A DNA stretch of 50,580 nt from Arenibacter nanhaiticus (GCF_900141935.1 NZ_FQYX01000029.1:1-50580), one strand, 5' to 3'. Positions 24,572 through 33,835 are shown, counted from the first letter of the stretch. The notes: generated by a model not told the origin, from the letters alone. Numbers and translations: made by a program.

Positions 24572-25081
24572 TCATAATTTTATTCCTTGTGTCGTAAAGG
24601 AAATACCTTGTTGTCCCGTTGTGGAAATCATGACGGCTTCAAAAATGGGCTCGTGATCTTTGGGCTTTACCGCCCAATCAAAAATGAAATTGGCTCCGGG
24701 GCCGCCGTGTTTGTCGTCTTGGTCTATGACAATCTCTATGGTTTCTAGGGGTTTAAGGAAAATAGGTTTCTTAAAATAAGTCCGTAGCATAGCGCCCTCG
24801 GTATTGTAATATGCCGCTTTTAAAATATAAATAGAATCGGTAGGGTTTATATTGCGGATGCTTGTGGTAGCCGTTAAGTGGTGTAGCACCTTCTCCGTGC
24901 CGTCGTATATAGAAGAATAGACGGAGAGGTACGAGCTGCCCTTGATCAAAGAATCTTTTTCCGGCACGGAAATATATTTGCTATCCCAATTTACAGGGTC
25001 TATATGAGTAGTTTCTTTGTTCTCATTACAACTTATTACCCCTAAAATTAGGCTATAACCAATGGATAAGTACTTTTTCAT
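24572..25081 (-). CDS. DUF3124 lipoprotein
   Basis: A ~169-residue exported lipoprotein. The start is set at 25081 because MKKYLSIGYSLILGVISC gives a proper signal peptide with lipobox and Cys; a longer frame to 25132 adds a non-signal N-terminus. The mature part carries the DUF3124 beta-sandwich pattern: SSYLSVYSSIYDGTEKVLHH, TSIRNINPTDSIYI, and FIFDWAVKPKDHEPIFEAVM. The function of DUF3124 is unknown. It stands alone between terminator-like hairpins. Confidence 0.88.
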   Translation of the reverse strand: MKKYLSIGYSLILGVISCNENKETTHIDPVNWDSKYISVPEKDSLIKGSSYLSVYSSIYDGTEKVLHHLTATTSIRNINPTDSIYILKAAYYNTEGAMLRTYFKKPIFLKPLETIEIVIDQDDKHGGPGANFIFDWAVKPKDHEPIFEAVMISTTGQQGISFTTQGIKL

Positions 25082-25225
25082 GGAATAAACTTCTTGACAT
25101 TTTGTTTTGCCAAAGTAATTTACAAAAAGCAACCTATTAAAGGTTCACGTTCCATAACTAATATCCCAATTGCCATCATTATTTTTTTAGAAGTAGCTAT
25201 ATTTTATTTTTTTTAGAGGCGTAAT

Positions 25226-25471
25226 TTAGGCGTGTGGACTGTTTTTTTCTTCGTTGATATAAAAGGACAAGGCACCCGAAGGACAATTGGATATCTGGGC
25301 TTTAAGGGAGTCCGTAGTAGCATTATGGGGTTTTACCCAAGGATTTTCTTTTGGGTTGTACACCTGTGGCAAGGTTTTTACGCAAATCCCAGAGTGTATG
25401 CATTTTTTCGGTTTCCAAACCACGGTAATCTCACCATTGGTATATTCTTTTTTAATCTCATTACTAGCCAT
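25226..25471 (-). CDS. Small Fer4_19 (divergent mono-cluster) iron-sulfur protein
   Basis: An 81-residue protein with WKPKKCIHSGICVKTLPQVY (Cys24, His26, Cys30) and ISNCPSGALSF (Cys62), the layout of the divergent 4Fe-4S mono-cluster family PF06902. It may carry electrons or act in iron-sulfur-linked stress reactions; no partner enzyme is adjacent. Length is normal for single-domain members. Confidence 0.87.
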   Translation of the reverse strand: MASNEIKKEYTNGEITVVWKPKKCIHSGICVKTLPQVYNPKENPWVKPHNATTDSLKAQISNCPSGALSFYINEEKNSPHA

Positions 25472-25667
25472 GATTTTAAGTTATTAGTCCAATTAATAGT
25501 ATTGTTTTCTGTGACTTAAATTGTCTTTGAAACGTATTTACAAGGTAGCGGTCACTGTTATAAAGGTACTTAAATTTATAGGAAAAGTATGCTAAGGTGT
25601 TGTTTTAGAAACTGATAAAAGTTTGTTTATGTGCGGATTAAATATTTTTTTGAGAGAATTTTATTTT

Positions 25668-25771
25668 GGGCGTTTCCCTATCGGGTCGCTCTTTTCGCTG
25701 TATCTTTTTTAGCGGGCCGAGCCCGCTAAAAAAGGATGCCGCTGCAATAGCTTACGCGGCATTCGGCTAAC
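25668..25771 (-). repeat. Dispersed GC-rich repeat, diverged copy D
   Basis: GGGCGTTTCCC at the left and GGATGCCGCTGC...CGGCATTCGGCTAAC at the right follow the layout of the minus-oriented repeat at 48316-48396, but the core is replaced by a perfect palindrome. I rate membership in the family as probable rather than certain. Confidence 0.6.
25705..25733. terminator. Perfect bidirectional-type hairpin after the pirin gene
   Basis: TTTTTTAGCGGGC (25705-25717), loop CGA, GCCCGCTAAAAAA (25721-25733): a perfect 13-bp stem with A and T runs on both sides. It can terminate transcription from either side and lies downstream of the minus-strand pirin gene. Confidence 0.75.
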
Positions 25772-25857
25772 AATGACCAATTAGCATAAAACAATGCTGT
25801 GCTTCCCTGATTAGGGCTGACCGGTTTTATTGAATGTTGCGGTTGTCGCCGGTAAAA

Positions 25858-26736
25858 CTATTCTTCCAAATAGCCAAATTTTCCCAGATTGTAATCTTCT
25901 ATGGCCTGTATCAATTCGCTACGCGTATTCATGACAAATGGACCTTGGGCCGCAATAGGTTCGTTGATGGGTGCTCCACTAAGAACAAGGATAATGGCGT
26001 TTTCCATTGCTTCTACCACAAAATCCTCCCCCTTGTTTTCGAACAAAACGAAATGATCTGTCGGCACAACTTCTGTATCGTTTACCTTTATTTCACCCTC
26101 CAAAACTAAAAGGGCAGTGTTATAGTTGCTAGGGAAGCTAAAGTCGGTTTTTGCGCCTTTGTTTAATCGGGTGTTTAATAGATTTACCGGCGTAAAGGTA
26201 GTTGCGGTTCCTTGAATCCCTTTATAATTCCCTGCAATAACTTCAACGAGACCGTTTTTGCCGGCCAATTCGTATTTGTGTATTTGGTCATGGGTAATAC
26301 CTTGGTATTTTGGAGCCGACATTTTATCCTTTGCAGGAAGATTCACCCACAATTGAACCATTTGAAATTCGCCCCCAGCCTTGCTAAATTCGGTTTCATG
26401 GTATTCTTTATGCAATATTCCAGCGGCAGCTGTCATCCATTGCACATCACCTTCCTTAATAACTCCGCTATTTCCGGCACTGTCATGGTGGGCAATCCTA
26501 CCCTTATAGGCAATGGTGACGGTTTCAAAACCGCGGTGGGGGTGCACACTTACGCCACGTGGTTTATCGGTAGGGGGAAAATAGAACGGAGCATTATAAT
26601 CCATTAAAATAAAAGGATTCATCCTTTCCATATCCAAATGATACCCGCTGGGGATAAAATTGTGTACTCTAAATCCATCCCCTACATAATGTGGTGTTTT
26701 TGGGGCTACTACGATTTCTATATTTTTTCTGCTCAT
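25858..26736 (-). CDS. Pirin-family cupin protein
   Basis: A 292-residue bicupin of the pirin family. The N-terminal cupin shows the metal-site pattern SVHPHRGFETVTIAY (H..H), GRIAHHDSAGN and MTAAAGILHKEYHE. The C-terminal half has NTALLVLEGEIKVNDTEVV typical of the second cupin. Some pirins have quercetinase activity, others act as regulators; which applies here cannot be told. It is transcribed alone, with the Crp/Fnr gene 80 bases upstream. Confidence 0.94.
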   Translation of the reverse strand: MSRKNIEIVVAPKTPHYVGDGFRVHNFIPSGYHLDMERMNPFILMDYNAPFYFPPTDKPRGVSVHPHRGFETVTIAYKGRIAHHDSAGNSGVIKEGDVQWMTAAAGILHKEYHETEFSKAGGEFQMVQLWVNLPAKDKMSAPKYQGITHDQIHKYELAGKNGLVEVIAGNYKGIQGTATTFTPVNLLNTRLNKGAKTDFSFPSNYNTALLVLEGEIKVNDTEVVPTDHFVLFENKGEDFVVEAMENAIILVLSGAPINEPIAAQGPFVMNTRSELIQAIEDYNLGKFGYLEE

Positions 26737-26816
26737 GGTCTTTTCTATTTAATTACAACCAAAGTTAGGGAGTATTTAAAGCCTGGGCATTGATCCATGA
26801 TAAGAAAGTTTTAGTA

Positions 26817-27401
26817 CTACTTCAAAGGCTTTTTTGCCATTTCTTTGCGTACCCTGCTTAAACTTTCGGGCGTTATCCCCAGATAGGAGGCTATCATCCA
26901 TTGAGGGACCCTGCTGATGAGGTCGGGATAAAGTTGTATAAAATTCATATACCTGGTTTCTGCCGAAGCACTCAACAAAAGATTAATTCTTTTCTGTTGG
27001 TGGCGAATATGGTTTTGAAGGGCTATCTGGTTATATTTTCGGAAATATTGGCTGATCTCACTGGCCTGTTCTATGAAATCGGCTCCAATGAGTACCACCT
27101 CCGAATCTTCTATAGCATCTATAAACAGCTCGGATGGTTCGTTAAAAAAGGCACTGCTACGGTCGGCCACAATCCAGTTTTCGGAACCAAATTGAAGGAT
27201 GTGCTCTTTTCCCGAGGTGTTAATGGTATAAGATCTTAAAAGGCCTTTTTCAACAAAAAAAGAAAATTTACAAACTTCTTCGGGCCTTAAAATAACGGTG
27301 CCTTTCGCTATTTTTTTTACCGTAACTTTTTTTATCAGTAGCTCAAAGTTTTCTTCGGAAACTTGCGCTTTGGTCTTTAAATATTTGGTGAAGTTCTTCA
27401 C
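26817..27401 (-). CDS. Crp/Fnr-family transcriptional regulator
   Basis: A 194-residue regulator with an N-terminal cyclic-nucleotide-binding-like beta-barrel (TVILRPEEVCKFSFFVEKGLL, ~35-55) and a C-terminal helix-turn-helix (PQWMIASYLGITPESLSRVRKEM, ~165-190). The cysteine ladder of true FNR is absent. The effector is unknown. It lies between pirin and DUF1801 genes in the same direction and might control them. Confidence 0.9.
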   Translation of the reverse strand: MKNFTKYLKTKAQVSEENFELLIKKVTVKKIAKGTVILRPEEVCKFSFFVEKGLLRSYTINTSGKEHILQFGSENWIVADRSSAFFNEPSELFIDAIEDSEVVLIGADFIEQASEISQYFRKYNQIALQNHIRHQQKRINLLLSASAETRYMNFIQLYPDLISRVPQWMIASYLGITPESLSRVRKEMAKKPLK

Positions 27402-27451
27402 GGTTTTTGTTTTTTAGTGGTCTATTTAATCGATATGCTCAGGGACTGGCT

Positions 27452-27871
27452 TTAGGGCCATTTTTTATCTTTGAAGGTTTCAAAGGAGGTTTTTATCAAC
27501 TCGCCGAGGACATTTAGATCAATATCGGAAAGCCGTTTTATGTACAAGCAAGATTTTCCGGTTTTATGGGGCCCTAATTTTTCGAGTAAATGCTGATATT
27601 TAGGAAATCCGGCCATGATGTATATGGAGAAGTTTTGCTTGCGAGGTGAAAATCCGGTCAATAACATATCTCCCTCTCTTCCAGTTTTGTATTTATAGTG
27701 ATACTTCCCAAATCCCACAATACTTTCGCCCCACATGACGGCGGTTTCGCCTGTGGTTTTTTGAAACAATGCAACTAATTCCCAGGCCTCTAGGCGTTTT
27801 TGCTCGGGTTCGCAAGCATTTAGAAAAGTAGTCACGGAATTTGAAGTAGGTTTCGTTTTGTTTTCGGCCAT
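27452..27871 (-). CDS. DUF1801 family protein
   Basis: A 139-residue protein of the DUF1801 (YdhG-like, SufE/YjbR-related fold) family. Landmarks are MWGESIVGFGKYHYKYKTGR (~42-61), the FSPRKQNFSIYIMAGFPKYQ strand, and the C-terminal HKTGKSCLYIKRLSDIDLNV. Function unknown. Encoded between the Crp/Fnr gene and the photolyase gene, same direction. Confidence 0.88.
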   Translation of the reverse strand: MAENKTKPTSNSVTTFLNACEPEQKRLEAWELVALFQKTTGETAVMWGESIVGFGKYHYKYKTGREGDMLLTGFSPRKQNFSIYIMAGFPKYQHLLEKLGPHKTGKSCLYIKRLSDIDLNVLGELIKTSFETFKDKKWP

Positions 27872-27934
27872 GATGGGGTGTGTTAATTTATTCCAATTTT
27901 AAGGGATGCATGCAAATAAAGTTACTAAAAAAAC

Positions 27935-29242
27935 TTATGTCAGTGCCGCTTTGTACACTTTTAAGCAGCGTTCGCGAGCTTCTTTATGATCTACCATTCT
28001 TTTGGGATAGGTAAGTTCTTGCCATTCCGGAACCCATTTCTTTATATAGTCTTTCTGTTTATCGAATTTTTCTATTTGGGTCATAGGGTTAAATATCCGA
28101 AAGTAAGGGGCAGCATCTACACCACAACCGGCGGCCCATTGCCAATTTCCCACGTTGGCACTCAAGTCGTAATCCAATAATTTTTCTGCAAAATAGGCTT
28201 CTCCCCAACGCCAATCGATCAGTAAATGTTTGCATAAAAAACTTGCTGCCAACATACGCACCCGATTGTGCATATAGCCGGTGGCATTCAGCTCTCGCAT
28301 TCCGGCATCTACCAAGGCATAGCCCGTAACTCCGTTTTTCCATTTTTCAAATTCCCCTTCTTGGTTCCGCCACAGGATGCGATCGTATTTTGGCTTAAAG
28401 GATTTATGAACGGTATGGGGAAAATGCCAAAGGATCTGCATAAAAAATTCGCGCCAAATGAGTTCGTTCCAAAAGACTTCGTTTTGTTCCGCAATGGCTT
28501 TTTTTACCGCTGTACGTATCGAAAGGGTTCCAAAGCGTAAATGTGGCCCTGATCTGGAGGTGCCGTATTCTATAGAAGGGTAATTTCGCCTAGCCTCATA
28601 ATTTTGGATTAGGGGTGGACTTAAATCATAATCTGGAACTCGAATGGAGGAAGGGGTAAAACCTATATCCGAAAGGGAAACAAAGGGTAGGTCTGTGTTT
28701 TTTAAAACATTTCCAAGGTGCTTAAGGCTGTCCTGGAGCTGGAGATCTTTTTCTGGATTGAATTTTTGTTTCCAGCGATTCTTATAGGGAGTATACACCA
28801 AATAAGGGGTGTGGTCTTTTTTTACAACCTCCGATTTATCAAATACAACCTGATCCTTGTAGGTGTTAAAGGGAATGTGATGGGCTTGCAGCAGCGTAAA
28901 GATCTCATGATCTCTCTTTCTTGCATAGGGTTCATAATCCTCATTAGTGTACACTTCTTGAAGCTCAAATTCCTGCAAAAGCTGTTGAAAGACAGTTGTG
29001 GGTGTTCCGTAAAAAGTAGCTAACGAAGCATTTTGTTGTTGAAGCTGAAGCTGTATTTTTTGTAAGGAACTATAAATAAAGCTAACCCGAGCATCATCTT
29101 TAGGGAGTTGTTCCAAAATTTCTTGGTCATATATAAAAATCGGTAATACCGGTACACCTGCTTTTAAGGCGGCAAGAAAACCAGTATTATCGTCTAGGCG
29201 TAGGTCTCGTCTGAACCAAAAAATAGAAACTTTTTTCTGCAT
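27935..29242 (-). CDS. Deoxyribodipyrimidine photolyase (class I)
   Basis: A 435-residue flavoenzyme that repairs UV-made cyclobutane pyrimidine dimers with blue light. The N-terminal alpha/beta antenna domain starts VSIFWFRRDLRLDDNTGF. The C-terminal FAD domain has NELIWREFFMQILWHFP, GMRELNATGYMHNRVRM, and DYDLSANVGNWQWAAGCGVDAAPYFRIFNP, with the Trp residues used in electron transfer. A DASH cryptochrome is less likely given length and motifs. The next upstream gene is a short-chain dehydrogenase-like gene, separated by 110 bases. Confidence 0.96.
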   Translation of the reverse strand: MQKKVSIFWFRRDLRLDDNTGFLAALKAGVPVLPIFIYDQEILEQLPKDDARVSFIYSSLQKIQLQLQQQNASLATFYGTPTTVFQQLLQEFELQEVYTNEDYEPYARKRDHEIFTLLQAHHIPFNTYKDQVVFDKSEVVKKDHTPYLVYTPYKNRWKQKFNPEKDLQLQDSLKHLGNVLKNTDLPFVSLSDIGFTPSSIRVPDYDLSPPLIQNYEARRNYPSIEYGTSRSGPHLRFGTLSIRTAVKKAIAEQNEVFWNELIWREFFMQILWHFPHTVHKSFKPKYDRILWRNQEGEFEKWKNGVTGYALVDAGMRELNATGYMHNRVRMLAASFLCKHLLIDWRWGEAYFAEKLLDYDLSANVGNWQWAAGCGVDAAPYFRIFNPMTQIEKFDKQKDYIKKWVPEWQELTYPKRMVDHKEARERCLKVYKAALT

Positions 29243-29352
29243 GTCAAAGTATAGTGTGTCCTTGTAAGTGGCAAGGAAGTGGTTTTATTGTGGGGCGTTT
29301 ATTCCTGATTGCTATGAATATAAGGAATCTAAAAGAATTGGTACATATTATA

Positions 29353-30042
29353 TCAGGTAACATTTAAGGTCGATAGACCTCCATCGACACCAATGACCTG
29401 TCCGCTCATCCATGCGCTGTCATCACTCAATAGGAATACTGCAATATTGGCCATATCCAATGGAGATCCAATTTTCTTTAAGGGATGGCGATTGGCCATA
29501 AGCTCACGTTTTTTATCATTGCTCAAAAATCGGGAAGCTAATGGAGTGTCTGTTAGGGAAGGCGCAATGACATTAACCCGTATTTTTGGCGCATATTCTG
29601 CGGCTAAGGATTTGGCAAAACCTTCAATAGCCCCTTTGGAAGCGGCAACACTCGTATGAAAGGGCATTCCTATTTTAACGGCAACGCTGCTAAAGAATAC
29701 CATACTAGCCCCTTCGGCCATTTTGTGGATGATAGCTTTAATAACCTTTACCAAGCCAAAAAAATTAAGCTCCATATCCTTATAAAAGGTATCGGTGTCT
29801 AACATTTTAAAAGGCTTTAGGTTAATGCTCCCTGGTAAATATATAACTCCATGTAACTCATTGGGCAAGCTAGTAGGGTCTAGATCGTCCGTGGTAACAT
29901 CGAAAGGGATATGATGCGCTACTTCACCTAAATCTCCCCGGTCCCTTGAGGCAATGTAAAGGGTGTGCTCTTGCGATAATAGTTTCGCAACTGCAAACCC
30001 GATCCCTTTAGAACCGCCGATCATTAGTATGTTTTTTCTCAT
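29353..30042 (-). CDS. SDR-family protein with Val at the catalytic Tyr position
   Basis: A 229-residue Rossmann protein of the short-chain dehydrogenase superfamily. The cofactor loop is GGSKGIGFAV (9-18). The catalytic Ser is present (SSV, Ser118/119) and the catalytic Lys is Lys136 in SVAASKGAIEGFAKSL, but the position four residues before Lys, normally Tyr, is Val132. His129 is nearby. The C-terminus SAWMSGQVIGVDGGLS is typical. The enzyme therefore belongs to an SDR subgroup without the normal Y-x3-K pair; its activity may be altered or lost. It ends one base before the start region of the SRPBCC gene (stop at 30044), so they are co-transcribed. Confidence 0.9.
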   Translation of the reverse strand: MRKNILMIGGSKGIGFAVAKLLSQEHTLYIASRDRGDLGEVAHHIPFDVTTDDLDPTSLPNELHGVIYLPGSINLKPFKMLDTDTFYKDMELNFFGLVKVIKAIIHKMAEGASMVFFSSVAVKIGMPFHTSVAASKGAIEGFAKSLAAEYAPKIRVNVIAPSLTDTPLASRFLSNDKKRELMANRHPLKKIGSPLDMANIAVFLLSDDSAWMSGQVIGVDGGLSTLNVT

Positions 30043-30043
30043 A

Positions 30044-30541
30044 TCAGAACGATTTTAATTTAAATTCTGCCGGTTTTTCTGCAATGTTGCCAAATAGCTC
30101 GGTAAGTTTTTGTTCCCTATAACTAAAGATTTTCCGAAGTTGTTTTTTAACAATAATAGGGTGGACAAGTTGTCCCAAGATTCCGAAGGGAATTTTATAG
30201 TCGATGATATCTTCCATTGTAACACCTCCTGTAATGGGATGTATAAAATGCTTGTGATGCCACAAGGCATAAGGACCAAAACGCTGTTCGTCCACAAAGT
30301 ATTCGCCTTCCTTTATATGGGTTATTTCTGTTACCCATTTGGTAGTATACCCTTTAAAAGGAGAGACTTTATATTGAATAATCTGTCCGGGAAACATTTT
30401 TTTGCCGTTTCCTGAGAGAATATGGAATCCCATATGTGGCGGAGTGATGATTTTAAGGTTCTCTGGTCTGGACAAAAAATCCCAAGCCTCCTCGGTGGAA
30501 ATGGGAAGTGATTGTTTGGCATGAAGTTGATATAATTTCAT
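30044..30541 (-). CDS. SRPBCC-family protein
   Basis: A 165-residue START/Bet v1-like protein. It begins with the family pattern LPISTEEAWDFLSRPENLKIITPP, followed by beta strands (YKVSPFKGYTTKWVTEITHI, VDEQRFGPYALWHHKHFIHP) and a C-terminal helix. Such proteins are often encoded beside SDR and photolyase genes in Flavobacteria and may bind hydrophobic ligands. The ligand is unknown. It starts the SRPBCC-SDR(-photolyase) row. Confidence 0.88.
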   Translation of the reverse strand: MKLYQLHAKQSLPISTEEAWDFLSRPENLKIITPPHMGFHILSGNGKKMFPGQIIQYKVSPFKGYTTKWVTEITHIKEGEYFVDEQRFGPYALWHHKHFIHPITGGVTMEDIIDYKIPFGILGQLVHPIIVKKQLRKIFSYREQKLTELFGNIAEKPAEFKLKSF

Positions 30542-30855
30542 AGCGTAATTTACACAAATATAGTTATTTTGTTTAACAAATTAAGTTAAAGAATGAACAA
30601 AAAATAAATTTAAGTACGCTGGCATGGATATTAACCCCGAGCTTATAGAGTGTCTTTGTTATTAGAAAGGCAGCTATATATTGAGTGATGCCATTCTATG
30701 GGTTTTTCACACTATAATTTTATGACATTGGATCATAGCTAGGCTGTATCGCTTTAATTATTGTAAATAATTTAAAGGATGGATGTTTAATTATAGCCGT
30801 AAGCGGTATCTTTTTAATTCGTAAATTAGTGAAAATCTTAAAAACCTTAGGAAAA
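30542..30855. other. Divergent intergenic region without recognised content
   Basis: This 314-base AT-rich gap separates the minus-strand SRPBCC gene and the plus-strand DUF2911 gene. It must hold promoters for both, but no clear TAnnTTTG box with a well-spaced TTG was found. A GTG at 30829 in frame with the DUF2911 gene was not taken as its start. Confidence 0.4.
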
Positions 30856-31701
30856 ATGAAAAAATTAGCACTTTTGGTCGTATCTGTTTTAGCTTCTGCC
30901 GGGATGCAGGCCCAGATAATGACACCACAACCAAGTCCGGCTGCCAAGTTGAGTCAGACTGTTGGATTAACCGAAGTTACGGTAGAATACTCTAGACCTT
31001 CCATGCGTGGGAGAACTATATTTGGCGACTTGGTCCCTTTTGATAAAATTTGGCGTACGGGTGCCAATGCAAGGACTACCATTAGTTTTAGTGAAAATGT
31101 AATGATAGGTGGGCAGGAGCTTACTGCTGGTTCTTATGCTATTTTTACCAAACCTACAGCAACTTCTTGGGATGTCTATTTTTATACCGATACCGAAGGG
31201 GGAGGAACCCCGGCACAATGGGATGAAAGTAAAGTGGCAGCCAAGACTACTGCTGCCGTACATACCATGGAATCGCCTATAGAGACTTTTACCATTTCTA
31301 TAGATGACCTCTCGGATACTTCGGCCACTTTAGGGATGCTTTGGGAAAATACCTATGTAGGCGTAAAGTTTGAGGTGCCAACCGATAAGGCAGTTATGAA
31401 AGGGATAGAAAAAGCCATGGCAGGACCAGGTGCTGGAGATTATTATGCGGCTGCTGTATATTATATGAATGCTGGTAAGGATATTAACAAGGCCAAAGAA
31501 TGGATGGATAAGGCCATGAGTATGACTCCAAAGCCTGCTTTTTGGCAATTAAGGCAAAAATCTTTGATCTATGCCAAAGCTGGTGATAAAAAAGGCGCTA
31601 TCGCCGCTGCAAAAGAATCCTTGGCTGCTTCGCAAGCCGCAGGGAATGAGGATTATATTAAGATGAACAAAGATTCCCTGAAAGAGTGGGGAGGCAAGTA
31701 A
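30856..31701 (+). CDS. Secreted DUF2911 protein
   Basis: A ~281-residue exported protein. I start at ATG 30856 because MKKLALLVVSVLASAGMQAQ is a proper signal peptide and AGGAAAA precedes it; the GTG at 30829 would only add nine residues. The DUF2911 part contains VEYSRPSMRGRTIFGDLVPF and DKIWRTGANARTTISFSENV, which are the family hallmarks. The C-terminal ~100 residues form a helical TPR-like region (YYMNAGKDINKAKEWMDKAM, YAKAGDKKGAIAAAKESL). Function unknown; likely periplasmic. Confidence 0.9.
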   Translation: MKKLALLVVSVLASAGMQAQIMTPQPSPAAKLSQTVGLTEVTVEYSRPSMRGRTIFGDLVPFDKIWRTGANARTTISFSENVMIGGQELTAGSYAIFTKPTATSWDVYFYTDTEGGGTPAQWDESKVAAKTTAAVHTMESPIETFTISIDDLSDTSATLGMLWENTYVGVKFEVPTDKAVMKGIEKAMAGPGAGDYYAAAVYYMNAGKDINKAKEWMDKAMSMTPKPAFWQLRQKSLIYAKAGDKKGAIAAAKESLAASQAAGNEDYIKMNKDSLKEWGGK

Positions 31702-31720
31702 ATCGATACTTTCTAAGTTA

Positions 31721-31750
31721 AAAAGCTCGCCAAACGGCGAGCTTTTTTAT
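31721..31750 (+). terminator. Terminator after the DUF2911 gene
   Basis: AAAAGCTCGCC (31721-31731), loop AAAC, GGCGAGCTTTT (31736-31746) and further T: a perfect 11-bp stem with a U-tract, 19 bases after the stop. Confidence 0.85.
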
Positions 31751-31948
31751 GGTAATTGTATGTACTTCCTTGACGGACAGGCAGATGGTGTTCCTTCGAA
31801 GGCCTCTTATCACTTCGGCCCTTGTACCATGCTGCATTGTTTTATCTAATTTCCCTATCGTATTTTTTTTCTTCTTACTGCCAAATTCTCCAATTGATTT
31901 GGTAACCAATAGGAACATGATCAGGCTGCTCCATTTTGGCCGGTATCT

Positions 31949-32028
31949 GCGTTAGGGACCGCGGCGGCATCCCCGCAGCGGAGCAAGGGATATAGCCAAG
32001 GGCGCGACCGCCGAAGGGGGGAACGCCC
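31949..32028 (+). repeat. Dispersed GC-rich repeat, copy B
   Basis: An 80-bp copy closely matching copy A at 23234 in the same orientation: GCGTTAGGGACCGCGGCGGC at the start, GACCGCCGAAGG near the end, GAACGCCC at the right edge. The rest of the gap 31751-32127 shows no gene I can support. Confidence 0.85.
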
Positions 32029-32127
32029 AAAACCGTACTCTTAAAAGCCATCGGAATTATAAATTACCCTGACTTAATTACGGAACTCCACAATCGCTTA
32101 TTCTACATAAGAAGCCTAACTGCGATA

Positions 32128-33834
32128 CTATTTTGGGGTAGAAGAGGTTGATATAAATCGATTAAAACCTTCGAGAATAGTTGCTAAAGAAATAACAAGG
32201 CCACAACCAAAGGCATTTAACCATAGATAAGACATCCAGTCATCGCTAAATCCCCAGATAATAATTACTTGGGTTATCAGTGCAGCAACAAATACCGCAT
32301 TGCCTTTTATAAATTTAAGGAAGAAGGCGATTAGAAAAATGCCAAGGACATTGCCGTAAAAGATGGAACCGATGATATTTACCAACTGTATTAGGTTGTC
32401 AAAAAGGTTGGCAATATTGGCGATCAAAATGGCTATTATTCCCCACAGCAAGGTAAATATTTTCGACATTTTTACGTAATGCGCTTGGGTTAAGGCGCCC
32501 TTGGTATTGCGCTGATAAAGATCTAAGGCGGTAATGGTGCCCAAAGCGTTTAATTCGGATGCCGTAGAGGACATGGCTGCCGATAGAATTACTGCCAACA
32601 ATAAACCAATAAGCCCTTTCGGGAGATAATTTAATATAAAATGGATAAAAACATAGTCCTTATCATTGGTTTCAACCGTTTCATCGGCTTTTTTGATAAG
32701 AGCTTTTGCCGAATCCCTATTCGTGCGTTCTATTTTATTGATATTGACGATTTTCTTTTTGGCTTCTTCCGTGGCGCCGTATTCCTTAAGGTCCAGGGCT
32801 GTAGAAAATTTGTTCTGAGCCATTCTTTTTTCGGCTTCCAAACGTAAGTGCGCTTCTTCTAAAAGTTGGTATTCCTTGGCGTAAGCCGAATTGGCGATAG
32901 CATTGGTGGCCGCCGGATTGAAATTTAATGGCGAATGGTTGTACTGGAAAAATACAAAGACCATAACCCCTACCAATAGAATAAAAAATTGCATGGGGAT
33001 TTTTAATAGGCCGTTAAAAATTAGTCCAAGCTGACTTTCTCGTACTGTTTTCCCGGACAGATAACGTTGTACCTGACTCTGATCGGTGCCAAAATAGGCC
33101 AAGGCTAGGAATAGCCCACCGGTAACACCACTCCAAAAGGTATAGCGGCTAGTGGTGTTAAAACTAAAATCCAAGATGTTTAATTTATCGCTGGCACCAG
33201 CAATTTTAAGGGCTTTGTTAAAGGTGATATCATCTGGTAGGTACTTCATGATAAAAAAGAAGGCCATGAACATTCCGCACATGATTACAAACATCTGCTG
33301 CTTTTGGGTGACACTTACCGCTTTCGTTCCTCCAGATACCGTATAGATAATAACTAAAATACCTATGATGATATTAAGGGTCTTTAAATCCCATCCCAAT
33401 ACTGCCGATAGAATTATAGAAGGAGCAAAAATGGTTATTCCGGCCGAGAGTCCGCGTTGGATTAAAAAGAGCAAGGCTGCAAGGGTTCTTGTCTTTACAT
33501 CGAATCGATTTTCCAAGAATTCATAGGCCGTATATACTTTGAGCCTATGGTAGATGGGAACAAATACAATGGAAATGATAATCATGGCTATGGGGAGTCC
33601 AAAATAGAATTGAACAAAGCCCATTCCGTCGTGAAACGCCTGTCCTGGGGTAGATAAAAAGGTAATGGCACTGGCCTGGGTAGCCATAACAGACAGGCCT
33701 ATGGTGCCCCATTTAGCATCGCTTCCGCCTAAAACATAATCTTTAACGTCTTTACTTCCCTTAGTCTTCCAAACTCCAAAAGCAACAATAAAGAGAAGGG
33801 TTCCGCAAAGAATAATCCAGTCTAAACTTGCCAT
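32128..33834 (-). CDS. Sodium:solute symporter (SSS family)
   Basis: A 568-residue inner-membrane symporter with about 13 predicted helices. The N-terminal half shows the SSS pattern MATQASAITFLSTPGQAFHD (~51-70) and YTVSGGTKAVSVTQKQQM. Unlike minimal SSS members it has a charged helical insertion of about 70 residues near 325-400 (EEAHLRLEAEKRMAQNKFST and following). The substrate is unknown. It follows a 33-residue membrane peptide gene by one base and a secreted PIG-L deacetylase gene, so it may import the product or a sugar-like substrate related to that enzyme. That link is inference. Confidence 0.93.
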   Translation of the reverse strand: MASLDWIILCGTLLFIVAFGVWKTKGSKDVKDYVLGGSDAKWGTIGLSVMATQASAITFLSTPGQAFHDGMGFVQFYFGLPIAMIIISIVFVPIYHRLKVYTAYEFLENRFDVKTRTLAALLFLIQRGLSAGITIFAPSIILSAVLGWDLKTLNIIIGILVIIYTVSGGTKAVSVTQKQQMFVIMCGMFMAFFFIMKYLPDDITFNKALKIAGASDKLNILDFSFNTTSRYTFWSGVTGGLFLALAYFGTDQSQVQRYLSGKTVRESQLGLIFNGLLKIPMQFFILLVGVMVFVFFQYNHSPLNFNPAATNAIANSAYAKEYQLLEEAHLRLEAEKRMAQNKFSTALDLKEYGATEEAKKKIVNINKIERTNRDSAKALIKKADETVETNDKDYVFIHFILNYLPKGLIGLLLAVILSAAMSSTASELNALGTITALDLYQRNTKGALTQAHYVKMSKIFTLLWGIIAILIANIANLFDNLIQLVNIIGSIFYGNVLGIFLIAFFLKFIKGNAVFVAALITQVIIIWGFSDDWMSYLWLNAFGCGLVISLATILEGFNRFISTSSTPK

Positions 33835-33835
33835 A

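Noticed and set aside
30829-30855. GTG start of the DUF2911 gene
   Set aside because: The ATG at 30856 begins a clean signal peptide and has a purine-rich sequence in front.
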